NCBI GenBank assembly: GCA_958496175.1
Contig: OY292275.1
Coordinates: 13,950,001 to 14,014,000, forward strand
Source of the DNA: Sisyra terminalis
Taxonomy: Eukaryota > Arthropoda > Insecta > Neuroptera > Sisyridae
DNA: 64,000 nucleotides
Direction: 5' to 3'
The notes beneath the pieces were generated by a model, which saw only the letters and a program-made list of their open reading frames with translations, was not told where the DNA came from and did no database searches. Shown here in pieces: positions 48,051-60,060 of this stretch. The position numbers were made by a program, and so were the translations under genes. Within the stretch, counting starts at the first letter, position 1; each line of letters begins with the position of its first letter.

Positions 48051-48399
48051 GATAATTTTTTACATTCAAAATGAAAAGCAATATGTTCTATATGTAATTC
48101 AATCTAGGAACTAGAATTCACCCTATAGAAAAGCAATCGATTCAAAAATTTAAAAGATTTAATAAAAATTATTAAATGATTAATTATTAACGTTTCTATA
48201 GTGAATTGAATGATATTTGAAAAATTATAAATTGTCAACAAATATATAAGTTGAAAAACGTTGGTATGCGACAAATGGAAAAAATGTTTTAAACTCAACA
48301 GACTTCAAGATTTACTATAAAACTATTTCTAGATAATCTGTGTTGAAGAATATCAAATAGGGGTGGTTTTGCGGTTACTACGGTGTTAAAATCAATAAT
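48051..48399. other. A+T-rich non-coding DNA, nothing recognised
   Basis: The 64-codon minus frame at 48104-48298 is a Phe/Ile/Leu-rich chance reading. Confidence 0.45.
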
Positions 48400-48900
48400 A
48401 AGGATGAACGTTTCACTTCAATGTTTGCTCGGTCATCAGAAAGTCGAGACCGAAATACACAATTATAAATTGAAACGAATTTGTCTCAATTTCTCTCCCG
48501 TTTAAAAAAAAAATAACGAGCGGATAAGCGGGAATGCAATTTTTTAAACTTAAATTAAAAATCCCATCCGTATTTCTTAAAAATGATTTTCACGCTTTCA
48601 TCCCCGTGACGTAGGGTTGGCTTAAATCTTGAAAAATATCGTTGCATAAAAACTGTCTCTGATTTTTTGAGTCAGATTAATAGCCGACTTGTTTTCAAAT
48701 GTATGCGAAAAATTCCACCCCATTTACGCCCCTTAACGGGAAAAATAAACATAGGCGGCTGCTGAAGCCAAAGTTGACTTGAATTCCCGATTCTTAATAT
48801 TAGTCCCGTCAATTTAACATTGCCGTCATTTGCTGCACTTTGACGGAATGAGTGATCCCTTCGTTCCCCATTTTCCACATTATCCCTTTGTATACAAGCG
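48400..48900. other. small island of balanced composition
   Basis: Mixed sequence, no repeat partner in the window, no credible coding frame (68-codon minus frame at 48672-48878 shows no domain). Possible regulatory DNA. Confidence 0.3.
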
Positions 48901-49612
48901 AAAATATTCTGTAAATATATAATCCATTCTATACATAACGATATTAATATTTATCATTAATTTAGTTATCAAGAAGAATTTGTTTCTCGAGAAAACATAT
49001 TTTGCAAGTATACGACTTGATAATACAAAATAATACAAAACATAAAAAAAAGATTCCATTAATTTTGTTTATTTTTAAATGTAATATCTATAGGCCTAAC
49101 CGAATGTATTTTATGGGTACCTTGCCTTTTTTTTCAAGTCCCTTCAGAAATTTCCTTTCCATTTCAATTATTCGTTATAATATGTAAATAATAACAAAAT
49201 TATATTCATTCTTTTGGAATAAAAACCCCATCTATTCAACCTTTTCTTTACTTAGTTTTCATTTCCCCTTTTCTTGCGTTCAACCCCAATCGACCGTTTT
49301 CCCTTCAATATTTTCACGTTTTTCCATCATCTCAATTTCTTTGTCCTTAAAACAGACTATAAAAAAATAAACACAATCTATAAAATACAAATCTGAGATA
49401 AACAAAAGAGTTTTATTCCCATTTTTAATATTTTAAAATTATTTGTGAGTATTGTTAATACCTACAAGGTAAAATTATACTTTTTTTTTGCAAAAAAAAA
49501 CGTTTTTACACAGATATTCAAGAAGAAGCAAAAATAAAAATGTTTTTAATATCTTGAAAATTAATTTCAAGCTACGTTTTTTATCCTGTGGATATCCGAG
49601 GATTCGCAGTCC
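48901..49612. other. A+T-rich non-coding DNA, nothing recognised
   Basis: No paired repeats or coding signal. Confidence 0.45.
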
Positions 49613-50630
49613 ATTATAATTCATTATATAAAGAATGAGTCAGGATGTAGTAGACCAAAAATTTAGCAGTGTTTTATTTTTATTTATTTACTAGTAGTTG
49701 CCCGTTGCATTCGCAACTAAAGGTTTTATCTCAATAAAATGTTTAATATGAGATAATGTAGTTAATAAACAGTCGAAATTATAAATTTAATAATCAAAGT
49801 GTTGTTAATATAAAAAAGTTCATCTAAAATTATATTAAGAAATAAAATATGTGATTCTTTTATATCACTTAAATAACAACATTTTAAATAACGTCATTTC
49901 ACTAAATTAGTATGAAAGTTTAATACTTATGTAGTACTTATACCAAATAGGCGATTTTAAATTTTGGTTCGTTTTTCAACAATCAAACTTTTTAAAATCT
50001 ATTTTATTTTATGAACCAATGGTTGTGATCTGGAGTAATTATATATTCGGCTGAAAAGCATTAAGGTAACAAACGTTATTACTGCTTAATATAAAACAAA
50101 GTTGATTTATTATTAAAAACAAAAACTTAGGGTCTGCTTAAAAATTTAAACTCTTTAAAATTTTTCAGATATATCTGAAAAGGTTAAGTTAAGTTTATAA
50201 GTGAGCATTATGTTTTTTGGCTTTCACATATAGTAAACCTAAAATTCCGAAATACGTATTCACAAATAAATACATTAGTGACTGAGTATCCCTACCAAGG
50301 TTTTGAATGTGTAAGTGGGAATAACAGCGCATGCGCATAGCCCATTCTGCACGGATGCACGGCAAGATAGTCAATTTATATATATTATTTGCTACGTTTC
50401 ATTGGTGTGATTCCAACTTCATCAGGCAATCGTCTAATATTTGATAAAAACACATAGTCTCATTTATCAAATATTACAAGGTTGCCTGATGATGCTGAAA
50501 TCACACCAACGAAACGTAGCAAATTGCAATAAATAAAAATAAAACACTGCTAAATTTTTGGTCTTGTACATCCTGACTCATTCTTTATATAACACATCGA
50601 TTTAGACTTGAAACAATAGAGATTATAATT
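49613..50630. mobile_element. hairpin-family A element, 1 kb, carrying a nested insertion
   Basis: The outer arms 49623-49689 and 50529-50592 are inverted copies: GAATGAGTCAGGATGTAGTA, GACCAAAAATTTAGCAGTGT and then TTTATTTTTATTTATT, against the reverse at the right. An inner hairpin (about 50388-50449 and 50464-50526) carries the hammerhead-like core in both arms. The minus-strand version is at 50396-50425 and the plus-strand version at 50486-50515. ATTATAATT occurs at both outer edges (49613 and 50622) and may be a 9-bp target duplication, although such an A+T-rich word can recur by chance. A collapsed copy lies at 14588-14745. Confidence 0.75.
49691..50385 (-). mobile_element. Helitron-like insertion within the family A element
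   Basis: On the minus strand it ends with AGTTGCGAATGCAACGGGCA then ACTACTAG followed by T. GTTGC-GAAT-GCAAC is a perfect 3' hairpin about ten bases before a CTRR terminus, the diagnostic Helitron layout. The other end (AATATATATAAATTGACTAT near 50385) is A+T-rich as Helitron starts often are, though without the usual TC. It separates the left arm of the host element from its inner hairpin, so it inserted second. No replicase or helicase frame is present. Confidence 0.55.
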
Positions 50631-51409
50631 TTTCTATTTTTTTATGGAAATGCACCTTATAGTACAAAATTTAATGGACCGAATTTATTGTGTTTTTCTT
50701 TTTCTTCTAAGAAGGTCCTTGAAATTGAGTTTGATTTCTTTTGAGGTCCGTAGACTAAAATAGCGTTAAGAAACGCTGATGTAAAGCATTTTTATTTCTT
50801 AATGTAAAATTTTGTAGAGGGTGTTACCATCAAGATTGAGGACCCGTTTTTTAAGATGCATTCTGAGAATGAAATAATAAAAGTGGACTTATTTGGGAAT
50901 ATTTGGGGCTTATTGGGTTTAAAGATTGGACAGTATTTTATTATATCAGAATTTGAACACTAAACGTTGGTAAGAGGTGGATATAAACTACCAATAATTT
51001 GTAGTTATATCAATAAAATTATGATTTATAATGACAAAAGTAGGTTATTAATTTTAAATTGGATCACAGGAGGATATCATTGGAGTTTTATAGGTGCATA
51101 GCTATATAAATGGCCATTGTATGGATTTGGCAGGATTTTGTCTATTCCATGAAATGACATTGTATCATGAATTGAGTTTGAAAACATTTATAATCGTAGT
51201 TGCAAAGAAATTATTTTATATTTCAGTTCCACTTACTTTGAGAGAAAGGTCTTGTTTACTCAGAATATGAGAGAAGGATCAAATAGGTATCTTAAGATTT
51301 AAAATACAAATTGCTTATTTTTTAAAAAAGAATATAAAGTCTAACGTATAGCAAAGAAATTGAGAAAAAGAGTAGTTCAAAATCAAATTTAAGTGTATGG
51401 TTTATTGCT
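50631..51409. other. A+T-rich non-coding DNA, nothing recognised
   Basis: No repeat or coding signal was noticed. Confidence 0.45.
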
Positions 51410-51610
51410 TTCTTAGAAACGACAATATTTTCAAACTTGAAAAGGAAAAATAAAACGATTTTTCACTTGAAAACTTCAATTTTATTAGAAACCGTAAATC
51501 CCATCTTCAGGTTTTAATCTTTGCTCCAAAGGAAGCGTCTTTCCAAAGTGGTAACGTTGCGAATTAAATCAGTAAATGAAAATGTAACATGGAGCAAAAT
51601 AAAATGTTCC
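51410..51610 (-). mobile_element. Penelope-like or related terminal relic
   Basis: On the minus strand CCTGAAGATGGGATTTACGG is followed by TTTCTAATAAAATTGAAGTT and a tail into TTTTATTTTTCC. CCTGAAGATG, a short arm, CGAAACG and then AATAAA is a layout I associate with ends of Penelope-like repeats. Here the second core half (CGAAAC) has decayed to GGTTTC. The class is tentative; it belongs with the core-bearing families elsewhere in the window. Confidence 0.35.
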
Positions 51611-53195
51611 ACTTGTAACATAAATAAAGACATGATCAGACATTAAATTATATCGGGCGGAGGAGTCTAAGTTATAGAAAGACGGTAATTGTTTTCAAAG
51701 TAAAATATTATTTCTTAGATTTTATAATTTATTTTCTTCTCTACAGGAAATAGAGAACGGAAAAAGTTTTCATCCACCCATCCCAATTTCTTCCAGAGAA
51801 CTTCTTTAACTTGCGCTTCTTTGCTAAACACAAAGTACAAGCTCAAGAACAATTCATTTTCAATCTGTCGTAATTCTTTTCGAATAAATTGTTTGTTTCT
51901 CGTGGCATCCCTGGATCTTATCTCCATTTATCATTTAATTTAATTTTTTTCTATTGTACTTTGAAGTTGGTTAAGCCAATTGTACAATCGAAAATCGTGT
52001 AACAAAAGTTAAATGTTTTTCTTTTTATCTTAAACAATAAATATAGTTGGAAAATTGGGTACAAAATTAGTTGATTAATTAAAAATTCAATCAATTTTTT
52101 AAAGGGCAAGAGTGGATGTAATAGTTATACAAAGAGAAAAATAAATACCATCAATAAATACATGTGGTTTAATAATTATCAGACAACTCGGAAATATTTT
52201 TAATAATATAGAACGTTTGTATATCAAAAAAATCAATATTTATTAATAAACAGTTGTTTAAATAAATACAAAACAAACACTAATTAATAAATTTAAAATA
52301 ATAAATATTTTATCAAATTTAAAATTCATCAAAATTCATTTATTACAGGCAAAAGTTGATTCATTCTATTTCATTTTTGAAGGTACTTTATTTTTTTGCA
52401 AATGAAAAAGCTTTGGCCATGGTCTATTGAAATACTTTTACATTGAAACCCTTACTAAAATTTATTAAAATAATAATTTCTTAATTGATTGCTGATTCTT
52501 TTCAAAAGTATTTCTAGGCATTTTAATGAAACCGAAAAAATAATTATAACTTTCACTAGTTAAAAGATAAATGTTTGCAAAATTCTTCCATATAAATTGG
52601 ACGGGGGAAAGTTCGCATTTGGGTTGAATAAATAATTGCACAGAAAAGAAAACTTTCGAGAACAATCAAAGTAAATTTGTATCTTATCACCCGGAACTAG
52701 AACTATACATACTACCGGCAATGATAGATGTTTGATTAAATACTGAATTTTATTTCTAGAAATTTCGTTTTTTATTCAAAAACTCATAATAATTCATAAG
52801 TAACTCGAAACACAAAAAATCAACGTTAATATTAAAAGTTAAAATATTTATTAAAATTTTAAATTTTTCCAGATAATTTGATCAAAAAAAAAAAAAAAAT
52901 AATAACCGCCAACTAGCTACTAAACTGGCTCCAATGGTCGCAATTTTTGAACAATAGCAAAGGAATGAAAGTAATTTTGGAGCTTAACAAATTGAGCTTA
53001 ATAAATTTTGCTATAATTTAAAATAGGAAAATAATTTTAACAGGGAATAAATATTGTATTATCAATGTATAAAACTAAATTAAAGACATAAATTTTATAA
53101 AAAATAATTAAAAAAAGTAAGCTATAAAAGTAGGTAAGTATTGACCCAAAGTTTAAACAAAAAATTAACAGTGGTTGCAGATATCCAATAGTACT
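51611..53195. other. A+T-rich non-coding DNA, nothing recognised
   Basis: Open frames of 66-70 codons (51715-51927, 52465-52665, minus) show no domain. No paired repeats were seen. Confidence 0.45.
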
Positions 53196-53300
53196 TAATG
53201 ATTATTGATAAGGATTGCTTAGCGATTGAAATACGGGTTCATATTTGGGTAAAACTTGTAAAAACTGTTTGAACTTTGGTTCAACATTTACGTTTTAAGT
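53196..53300 (+). mobile_element. hairpin-family D relic, second copy
   Basis: TTGATAAGG is followed by a stem-loop ATTGC, loop TTA, GCGAT and then TGAAATACGG. Further downstream TTTGAACTTTGGTTCAACAT matches the family D relic at 29281-29400. The stem differs from that copy (ATTGC/GCGAT versus GTTGC/GCAAT) but still pairs with one wobble. Confidence 0.4.
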
Positions 53301-53745
53301 CATTTTGTTAATGATATTTCACATAGTTAAACTTCAATATATTTTCAAATATTGTTAATACACAGTAAACTACTTATTCAAAATTAGCGAAATAAACTTT
53401 ATAAAATCAGTTGTCCTTTTTTTTGAGAGTAAGCCCAGAAAAATAAATGAACAATTTAAAGATCAAAATACTCAGCTTAATATACAAGGATTCATGAAAA
53501 GATAGAAAAAAAAAAGCAATAGAAAATTCTTATATGAAGAAAATGTTAAAAAGGAAATTATATTCTAATTCACTTCTTAATAAAAAATTTCTAACAAAAT
53601 TGAAAGTTATTTTTAAACCAAATTTATAATTCAGAATAGTATCGAAAAGTTCCTTATAGAAGGATCTTTTTTGTTTTAGGTTTTAGTTAAGGTTGCAATG
53701 TGTTGACTCATATACGAGTAAGTACCAATCCATGGAATTTGTAAT
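53301..53745. other. A+T-rich non-coding DNA, nothing recognised
   Basis: No signal was seen between the family D relic and the family B element. Confidence 0.45.
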
Positions 53746-54094
53746 TATATGAGTAGTTTTTTTTTTAAATAAGAGGACAATGCAGATTGTTTAAGATCGG
53801 GTTTTTCTATTTAATATTTTTATTATTCAATTAGCAACGTTTCGTTACGTATTGTAACTTCACCAGGCTTCTTGATTGACAAAAATAAAATATTTTCAAT
53901 TTAAATTCAATTAAAAAAAATAATAAATAATAAAAAAGAATCAAGAAGCCTGATGAAGTAACGATACGCAACGAAACGTAGCTAATTGAATAATAAAAAT
54001 ATTAAATAAAAAAACCGATCTTAAACAACCTGAATTGTCTTCTTATTTAAAAAAATAAAAGCTGAGATCTGAATTTTATCATCTATATGAGTAG
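53746..54094. mobile_element. hairpin-family B element, copy 2, with 11-bp target duplication
   Basis: TATATGAGTAG occurs at 53746-53756 and 54084-54094, flanking an element at 53757-54083. It is the same sequence, in the same order and length, as the element at 35044-35367: arms about 53759-53877 and 53939-54056, and the same asymmetric end GCTGAGATCTGAATTTTATC. Cores are at 53839-53866 (minus) and 53950-53977 (plus). In the plus core the outer stem has two mismatches, suggesting decay. The two copies have different flanks and different duplications, which proves independent insertion of the hairpin as a unit. Confidence 0.88.
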
Positions 54095-55421
54095 TATGAG
54101 AAATGATTAGACTCAGGGGTGCGGAAAGGGATAAAACTGTTTTTTTTTTATAAATCTCTTTAATTTTATGTTAAACGAATATTATTTAAGATCACTTCAG
54201 ATATTCTTTATGATATGTCAATTAAATACAACGATTGATTTTCAAGAGATTGGCATTCAGAAATTATTAATGAAATCATGGAATGATTCCAAATTGATTT
54301 GCAGGCTTATTTTTTGTGTAAGACGTTAGAGTAATTAATCCTTACATAAAAATTTAATTTTTAAATTCGATTATTATCGGCGAATTATATAGACCGAAAT
54401 TATTATCGCCTAACTGGAATACGGCGACCACCCTATAAGAACCTCGAATAACCCCATTAAGGCAATTCAAAGGTTCTAAGCTTTAGTTTTAATTGCTTTG
54501 TACTTACAAAACGTCTTCATAAAAATCAGCTTTACAATAATTATGTTAAGTTTAGCTAAAATATTTAACTTCATTACAAACTTCATTTTTGGTAGTCAGA
54601 TAGACATAGCAAGAAGAAGTAATTCAATTACATGGGATGCTAATTCTGCTATGAGACAGAAAATATTAAAAAATTGATTACCTTCTAAAAAAATGTTGAT
54701 TTTCTATCAAATTTCAATAGTCCATGATTATATTTTACATAAGATTGATTTTCGAATTTTAATGGCCCGCAAACTTAACGACTAAAATCTATGAATTTTG
54801 CAAGTCGAAGCACAGAATTATATATAAAACCTTTTTTCAAAGCAGATAAATAACAAAGATTTCTTTGAAAGAAGTACAAACACAGTAAATGAGTCCCGGA
54901 GAGAAATTTTAATTTTATTTAATAGATGTGGGGGTACTTATAAAATACTAAAATCCTGGAAGTTTTAAACTTTTATCACATTTAATATTTAAGAAAAATA
55001 AATAAATGATAACCAGAAAAAATTTTTTTTTGGAAACGAATTTACAGTATAATTTCAAAAATTAAAAATGTTTGGTGGTTTATAATGCCTTCTAGTTATG
55101 TAAAAAATAAACAAATATAGAACTTTATGAATTCTATAAAAAAACTAATCTTTAAATACGACTTCAGTTCTTAATGTTAATTACTATTATTTAACCTGAA
55201 TACTATATTTATTATTTACACAAATATACTCAATAAAAAAGAAAATAGTTTTAGGTATAAAAATATTCATTTGACACCGTTTTTCCTACTTTTTTTAAAA
55301 AAAATATTTCAGAAATGTGTTTCTTTAATACATTTAATATACTTTTAATATACTCAGTGAAATAAACGATAAGCGCCTTGTTAATACAAGTAATGCAATG
55401 CATTGGAATGCATATCTGATA
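54095..55421. other. A+T-rich non-coding DNA, nothing recognised
   Basis: No repeat partner or coding signal was noticed. Confidence 0.45.
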
Positions 55422-56383
55422 ACAGCACACTCCAATACAACAAGATATTAGCCAATGGGATTGCAAGATTTAAAAATGTTCATTTGTTTTGATTGTTGAA
55501 ATTTTGAAATCTAAGGAAAACCACTCCCTGATTCAATGCCACAATAAACATAATATACGAGTACGTATTCATCGTATTCCCAATATGGAACATTACATGA
55601 ATTAACGTCATTCGGCGCCTATAAATACATGAATTATTATTATTAAAGTATTAGATTTAAAAATATTTTAAAATTGATGAGAAAAATTTAAATCTGAGTT
55701 TATTTAAAAGGAAAAAATATATATTTCCTTATAATAACTGGTAAATGATAATTCAGTTTAATAATAAGATGTAGCATTGTAAATTAGTAACAATTCTAGA
55801 ATTTTTAAATTAGTGAATTAAAATACTTTCTTGGTTGAAATATTATTAAAAAAATTGTTTGAATAACAGTTTGAATATTCATTTACCTAAAGTTATATAT
55901 TTTTATTGTGGCTATATTAATGAACGTATTCAGGTTAAACATTATGCGTAGAAGTGTTTTTTATTTGATTTTTTTTTTCATTACATCATATTCTTTGAAA
56001 AAAACTGAAAAATTGTATATACATTAAAAAAATAATATGTTTAGCTTAATACAAATATTTTAACAGTGGTACAAATTATTTCATGTTTAATTTTTTTTTC
56101 ACAAAAATAAATATTATTTTATCATAGATTTCATAAAGCTTTATAGTTGTTAATTTCAATAAAAAAATTAGACATAATCAACCCTCAGTTATATTCAAGC
56201 TTTAGATTATACGGTTCAGTCAATTTAGAGAATAAATTTTTTCCGCTTTTTATCTTATTTTTTTTATAAATGATTTAAAAAATTCAGGATTTCAGTGTTT
56301 CAATAGTACCTATACATCTCTTAGGTATCTTTAAAATATTTTTCTGAGGCCAATTTCCCATCCTTATACCCCTACATTCCTAG
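55422..56383 (+). repeat. dispersed repeat family R1, copy b
   Basis: Collinear with 8331-8968. ATTAGCCAATGGGATTG, GTTCATTTGTTTTGATTG and TTGAAATTTTGAAA match almost exactly near 55448-55510. CATAATCAACCCTCAG and CTTTAGATTATACGG near 56173-56212 match the middle block. TTTAAAATATTTTTCTGAGG near 56330 matches the last one. This copy is about 320 bp longer through indels. Neither copy shows termini or coding potential. Confidence 0.6.
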
Positions 56384-56639
56384 CAAAAATTTTGATTTTT
56401 TAAACTAGTCTTGATAAAGATATCCCTTTTTATTTTTCATCGAGTGTTGAATAATTGGAAAAAAAATTGTTTTGAAAAAAAATAATATCATTTTTTGAAA
56501 ATAAAGAGCAAAAAAAGAAAGGTATAAAAATAAATCCGTTGAACATTAAACCAGATAAGGACAATTCAATTATAATAATTCTTTTGTGCATTGTGTTTAT
56601 GAATTATTTTATTCTTTAAAAAAAAAGGATAAACCGAGC
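56384..56639. other. A+T-rich spacer, nothing recognised
   Basis: No signal was seen. Confidence 0.4.
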
Positions 56640-58130
56640 AGTCTTAAAAAACTATCCCGTATAAACAATTGTCCGAAATTCCCTCAACTCACATTCCCTA
56701 CAACGACAAAAAAGACGAATCAGGAAAATTGAAAACACCAATGAAATTTGCATTTCATTCTCTCTCCAGGAACGGATTAAGTCGCTCGCATAAATGCACT
56801 TCGTCCTGGAGAATGCAATCTCTTTACTCTGAATCCTTACTGAATAAAATTCAATGCTCTCTCCACGATCCCGTCATCATGACTATCTTCAAAACCATAG
56901 TAATTCCCATAGTGCGCCCATTTCTATCCCAATCCTATTTAATACACATGGATCCTTGAAATTCTCAATTTACAATAGAAATGTCGTCGACCGTCCATTG
57001 TTTATTTAATATCGCTCTCATTCATTAATGCTTGAAAAGAGAATGGACCAAGATCTTGAACAATACCAAGGATAAATTCATACTTTTCGTATTTTACTCA
57101 TTTCCCGCACAATTCTTTTTTTTTTCAACCAATCGGACAATTCATAAATGCTTACTCATTTTATTTTAGAATGGAAATTTCTATGGAAATACCAAAATAA
57201 TTCATTTAGAAATGCCTCAATTTACAATTTTACCATCCGCAAATTTTACCATCTGGAAAACCCATCGCAATGCATCGCAATCCCACAGGAATCTTTATCA
57301 GGTACATAACATGTAATATGCACAGATATGGTAGAACTTTCTCATCTTATTTGGGAATCATCTTTGAAGAGAATTTGTATAATTTACTCGTATTAAGTTA
57401 AGGCTTGAAATTGAAGGGAAATCGAGATAGGTTTCTGTACCGTTTTATATGGACTACATAATCTTGACAGAATATATAATTTATGGGATGAAAAAAAAAG
57501 GAAAAATCCCTGATAAAATGAGGGTAAAGTAATATTCAGGGCGTGATTTTTTTATCGTTATACGTTTTTAGATTAAAAATTTTCAGAAATTTCTGTCAAT
57601 CACACATATACGTACGTATAATATAAGAATGGGACAAATGACGAAACGGGAAATGGAAGGATAAACTAAGTGCGGTATTTTAATTTGTTATAAATGTCGC
57701 GGAATCTGTTTGATATATAGAAACACATAAAAGGGAAAGAATTCAAGAGACAAGTTTCACTGCCAAATTTTCCATGATTAGCTTTAATGTAAAGTCGATG
57801 TCAAGTTGAAATAATAAAAGGAATTAATTTTCAAAGCGCCTTAGCTTCCGTTAGGGCTTTGTAAGATAATTATTTTTCTTAGCGAAAAGATAGGGAAAAT
57901 CGCAGTCCTTTGAGCGAATAAAGAATATTTTGTCCTTTTTAATTTATAAGAATGTTCTCGGGTTCGCTTTCACTGAAATTTGGGACAAATGCGTTTTATT
58001 TGCGCCCATCACCGCTCAGTTTCGTTTCCTTCTGTTTTCTAGAGATTGAATAAAGCAAATATTTGCCTCAAATAATTCACAAATAAAACACAATGTCGCG
58101 AAAACGGTTTGTTTTTCCGATCAAGTAATT
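56640..58130. other. island of balanced composition
   Basis: About 1.5 kb of mixed sequence without repeat partners in the window. The plus frame at 56669-56959 (96 codons) lacks an ATG and any recognised domain. Possible regulatory DNA, like the other islands. Confidence 0.35.
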
Positions 58131-59906
58131 TGAATAAAATGAATTTAAATTACACTAAATTGCTGCGTTCTTTACATTTAATTTAATTTTAAGACTTTGT
58201 CATTTTAAAAATGGTTTTTTTATAGAAAAATAACCAAGTGAAAATTTATTTTATTCGCATTTTATTTTATTTATCCAAGAGTTTCGATTGCCAATTCAGT
58301 TTTAAAAGGAATATAGATTTTTTTTAAAAATATCAATACAAAAGAGCTCAAAATGTACGGCAATTAAAATAAGGTTTACTTTTTCTTTATCTCTCGATTT
58401 CTTCCCAATTTTTTAATCAGTATGCAATAATTTAAGTAGAATTATGATAAATTTCAACATTCTAGATATAATCAATTTTTTTTTAATAATTTTAATTAAT
58501 TGCATTTCCATGAATCATTTTGGATATCAAATTTTCATAGTAAGATTTAGTACAATTGTATTGAACTTTTACAAATTTTGAAGTTTATAGATTGGGATTT
58601 GGAAAAATCTTGCCTTCAGTTAATTATATGTTTCAACAGAAAGAAAAAAGGATTTCTGAGAAGAGAAGTCATTCATGAATAATTTCTATTTTTCAAGGAT
58701 AATTTTTCACATTGAGCAAAAATGTTTTACTTTTGCAAAATGTTTTCTTTGTTTCCCTTATTACTCTTCTTCATCCTCCAAATCAACCAAAAATAAAATT
58801 ATTTGTTCTTGAAAGATTAACAAATATAATACTACAACTCTAATAAAATAAAATAGTTTAATTAGACTGATAAATTTATTATTTTCACTTATTATTAATA
58901 TAATTCCAATGGTTGTTATATTGCAAATGATTATTTTTTCGAATTGCGATTTCTACCATACAGAACTATTTTTGTGGTTGAAAGAAAATTGTTAGAATTT
59001 TGAGTCGGGAATTTTGTTATTTTTGAAAAAATTAAAACTTCGTTATAAAAGTAAAATATAACGTGATATACTCACACTTTAAAATTTAATGTCACGCAAA
59101 TGGAGTTACGTTTATAGAACAATAGATATCCGATTTCCAGAGATCTAAACATTTTCAATACCAAAATCAAATAGGTACTCTGTATTATAAAGAAAATGCA
59201 ATAATAGTTAACGTTTTTCGAAGATATGATTACTTGTAAAATCGAAAGTGAGCAACAATAAATTGTAGTTATTAATGTAATGAAGTAAAGAAAAGAATAA
59301 AATATGGTTCAAAATTTAATAAATTGAATAAATTCATAAATTGGTCATCCTTTTTTAGGATTTTTCTGGATATTTCAAAAAGCTCTTTATATTTATACCA
59401 TATTCAAGTTTTGGATTATTGCTTCCTTAGTTATTTTTTTCAATAAATATCCAAATTTTCGCACAGTGCAGATTTTTATCATTTCCCCATATTTAAGATA
59501 AGAACTGGAAAGATAATTTTGTTACTTTCAAAAATATTAAGCCTTCACACTCTAAAGGAACTCAAAAGGCTTTTTAATTTTACATTTCTAAAGAAATTAT
59601 TATAATTTCTTAAGTTAAAATTATTATTTCAAAACTTATTCATTAGTGGCAGACAAACCAACTTTACCTTATTATTCCATAGTTTTTATTTACACATCAA
59701 ACTTGGAAATATTTTTGATATTTTAATTTGTTTTAATGATAAATCCAAATAGTTTGTTAAAAATAAAGTTATTTTTGAATTTTAAAAAGGAAAATTTATA
59801 TATTGGCAACCAAATCATTTTTTAAGTTTCCCTAAATAATTGAAAAATATGAATTCATTATCTATTTTAGGTAAGGTTCAATTCCAGTATAAATAACATT
59901 AATAAT
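58131..59906. other. A+T-rich non-coding DNA, nothing recognised
   Basis: Long A/T-rich stretch without frames over 60 codons or paired repeats. Confidence 0.5.
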
Positions 59907-59950
59907 ATCAGGATCACGGGTAATTAGATCCAATTACCCGTGATCCTGAT
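59907..59950. repeat. perfect 19-bp inverted repeat (hairpin)
   Basis: ATCAGGATCACGGGTAATT (59907-59925), loop AGATCC, and its exact reverse complement (59932-59950). Pairing continues imperfectly outward (TTAATAAT against GTTATTATTAA). Much richer in G+C than its surroundings. Could be a small palindromic MITE, a cruciform-forming site or an RNA hairpin. Confidence 0.9.
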
Positions 59951-60060
59951 GTTATTATTAATTCATTGTTATATTGAATAAGCATTAATTGAATCTTTTT
60001 TCTTAGGTTCTAAATATTTAAAGTTTTTATTTTATTTAATTGTTAGTACAAAGATGATCC
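59951..60060. other. short spacer
   Basis: A+T-rich; nothing recognised. Confidence 0.4.

Noticed and set aside
56669..56959. 96-codon open frame
   Set aside because: No ATG and no recognisable domain. Kept only as part of the non-coding island.
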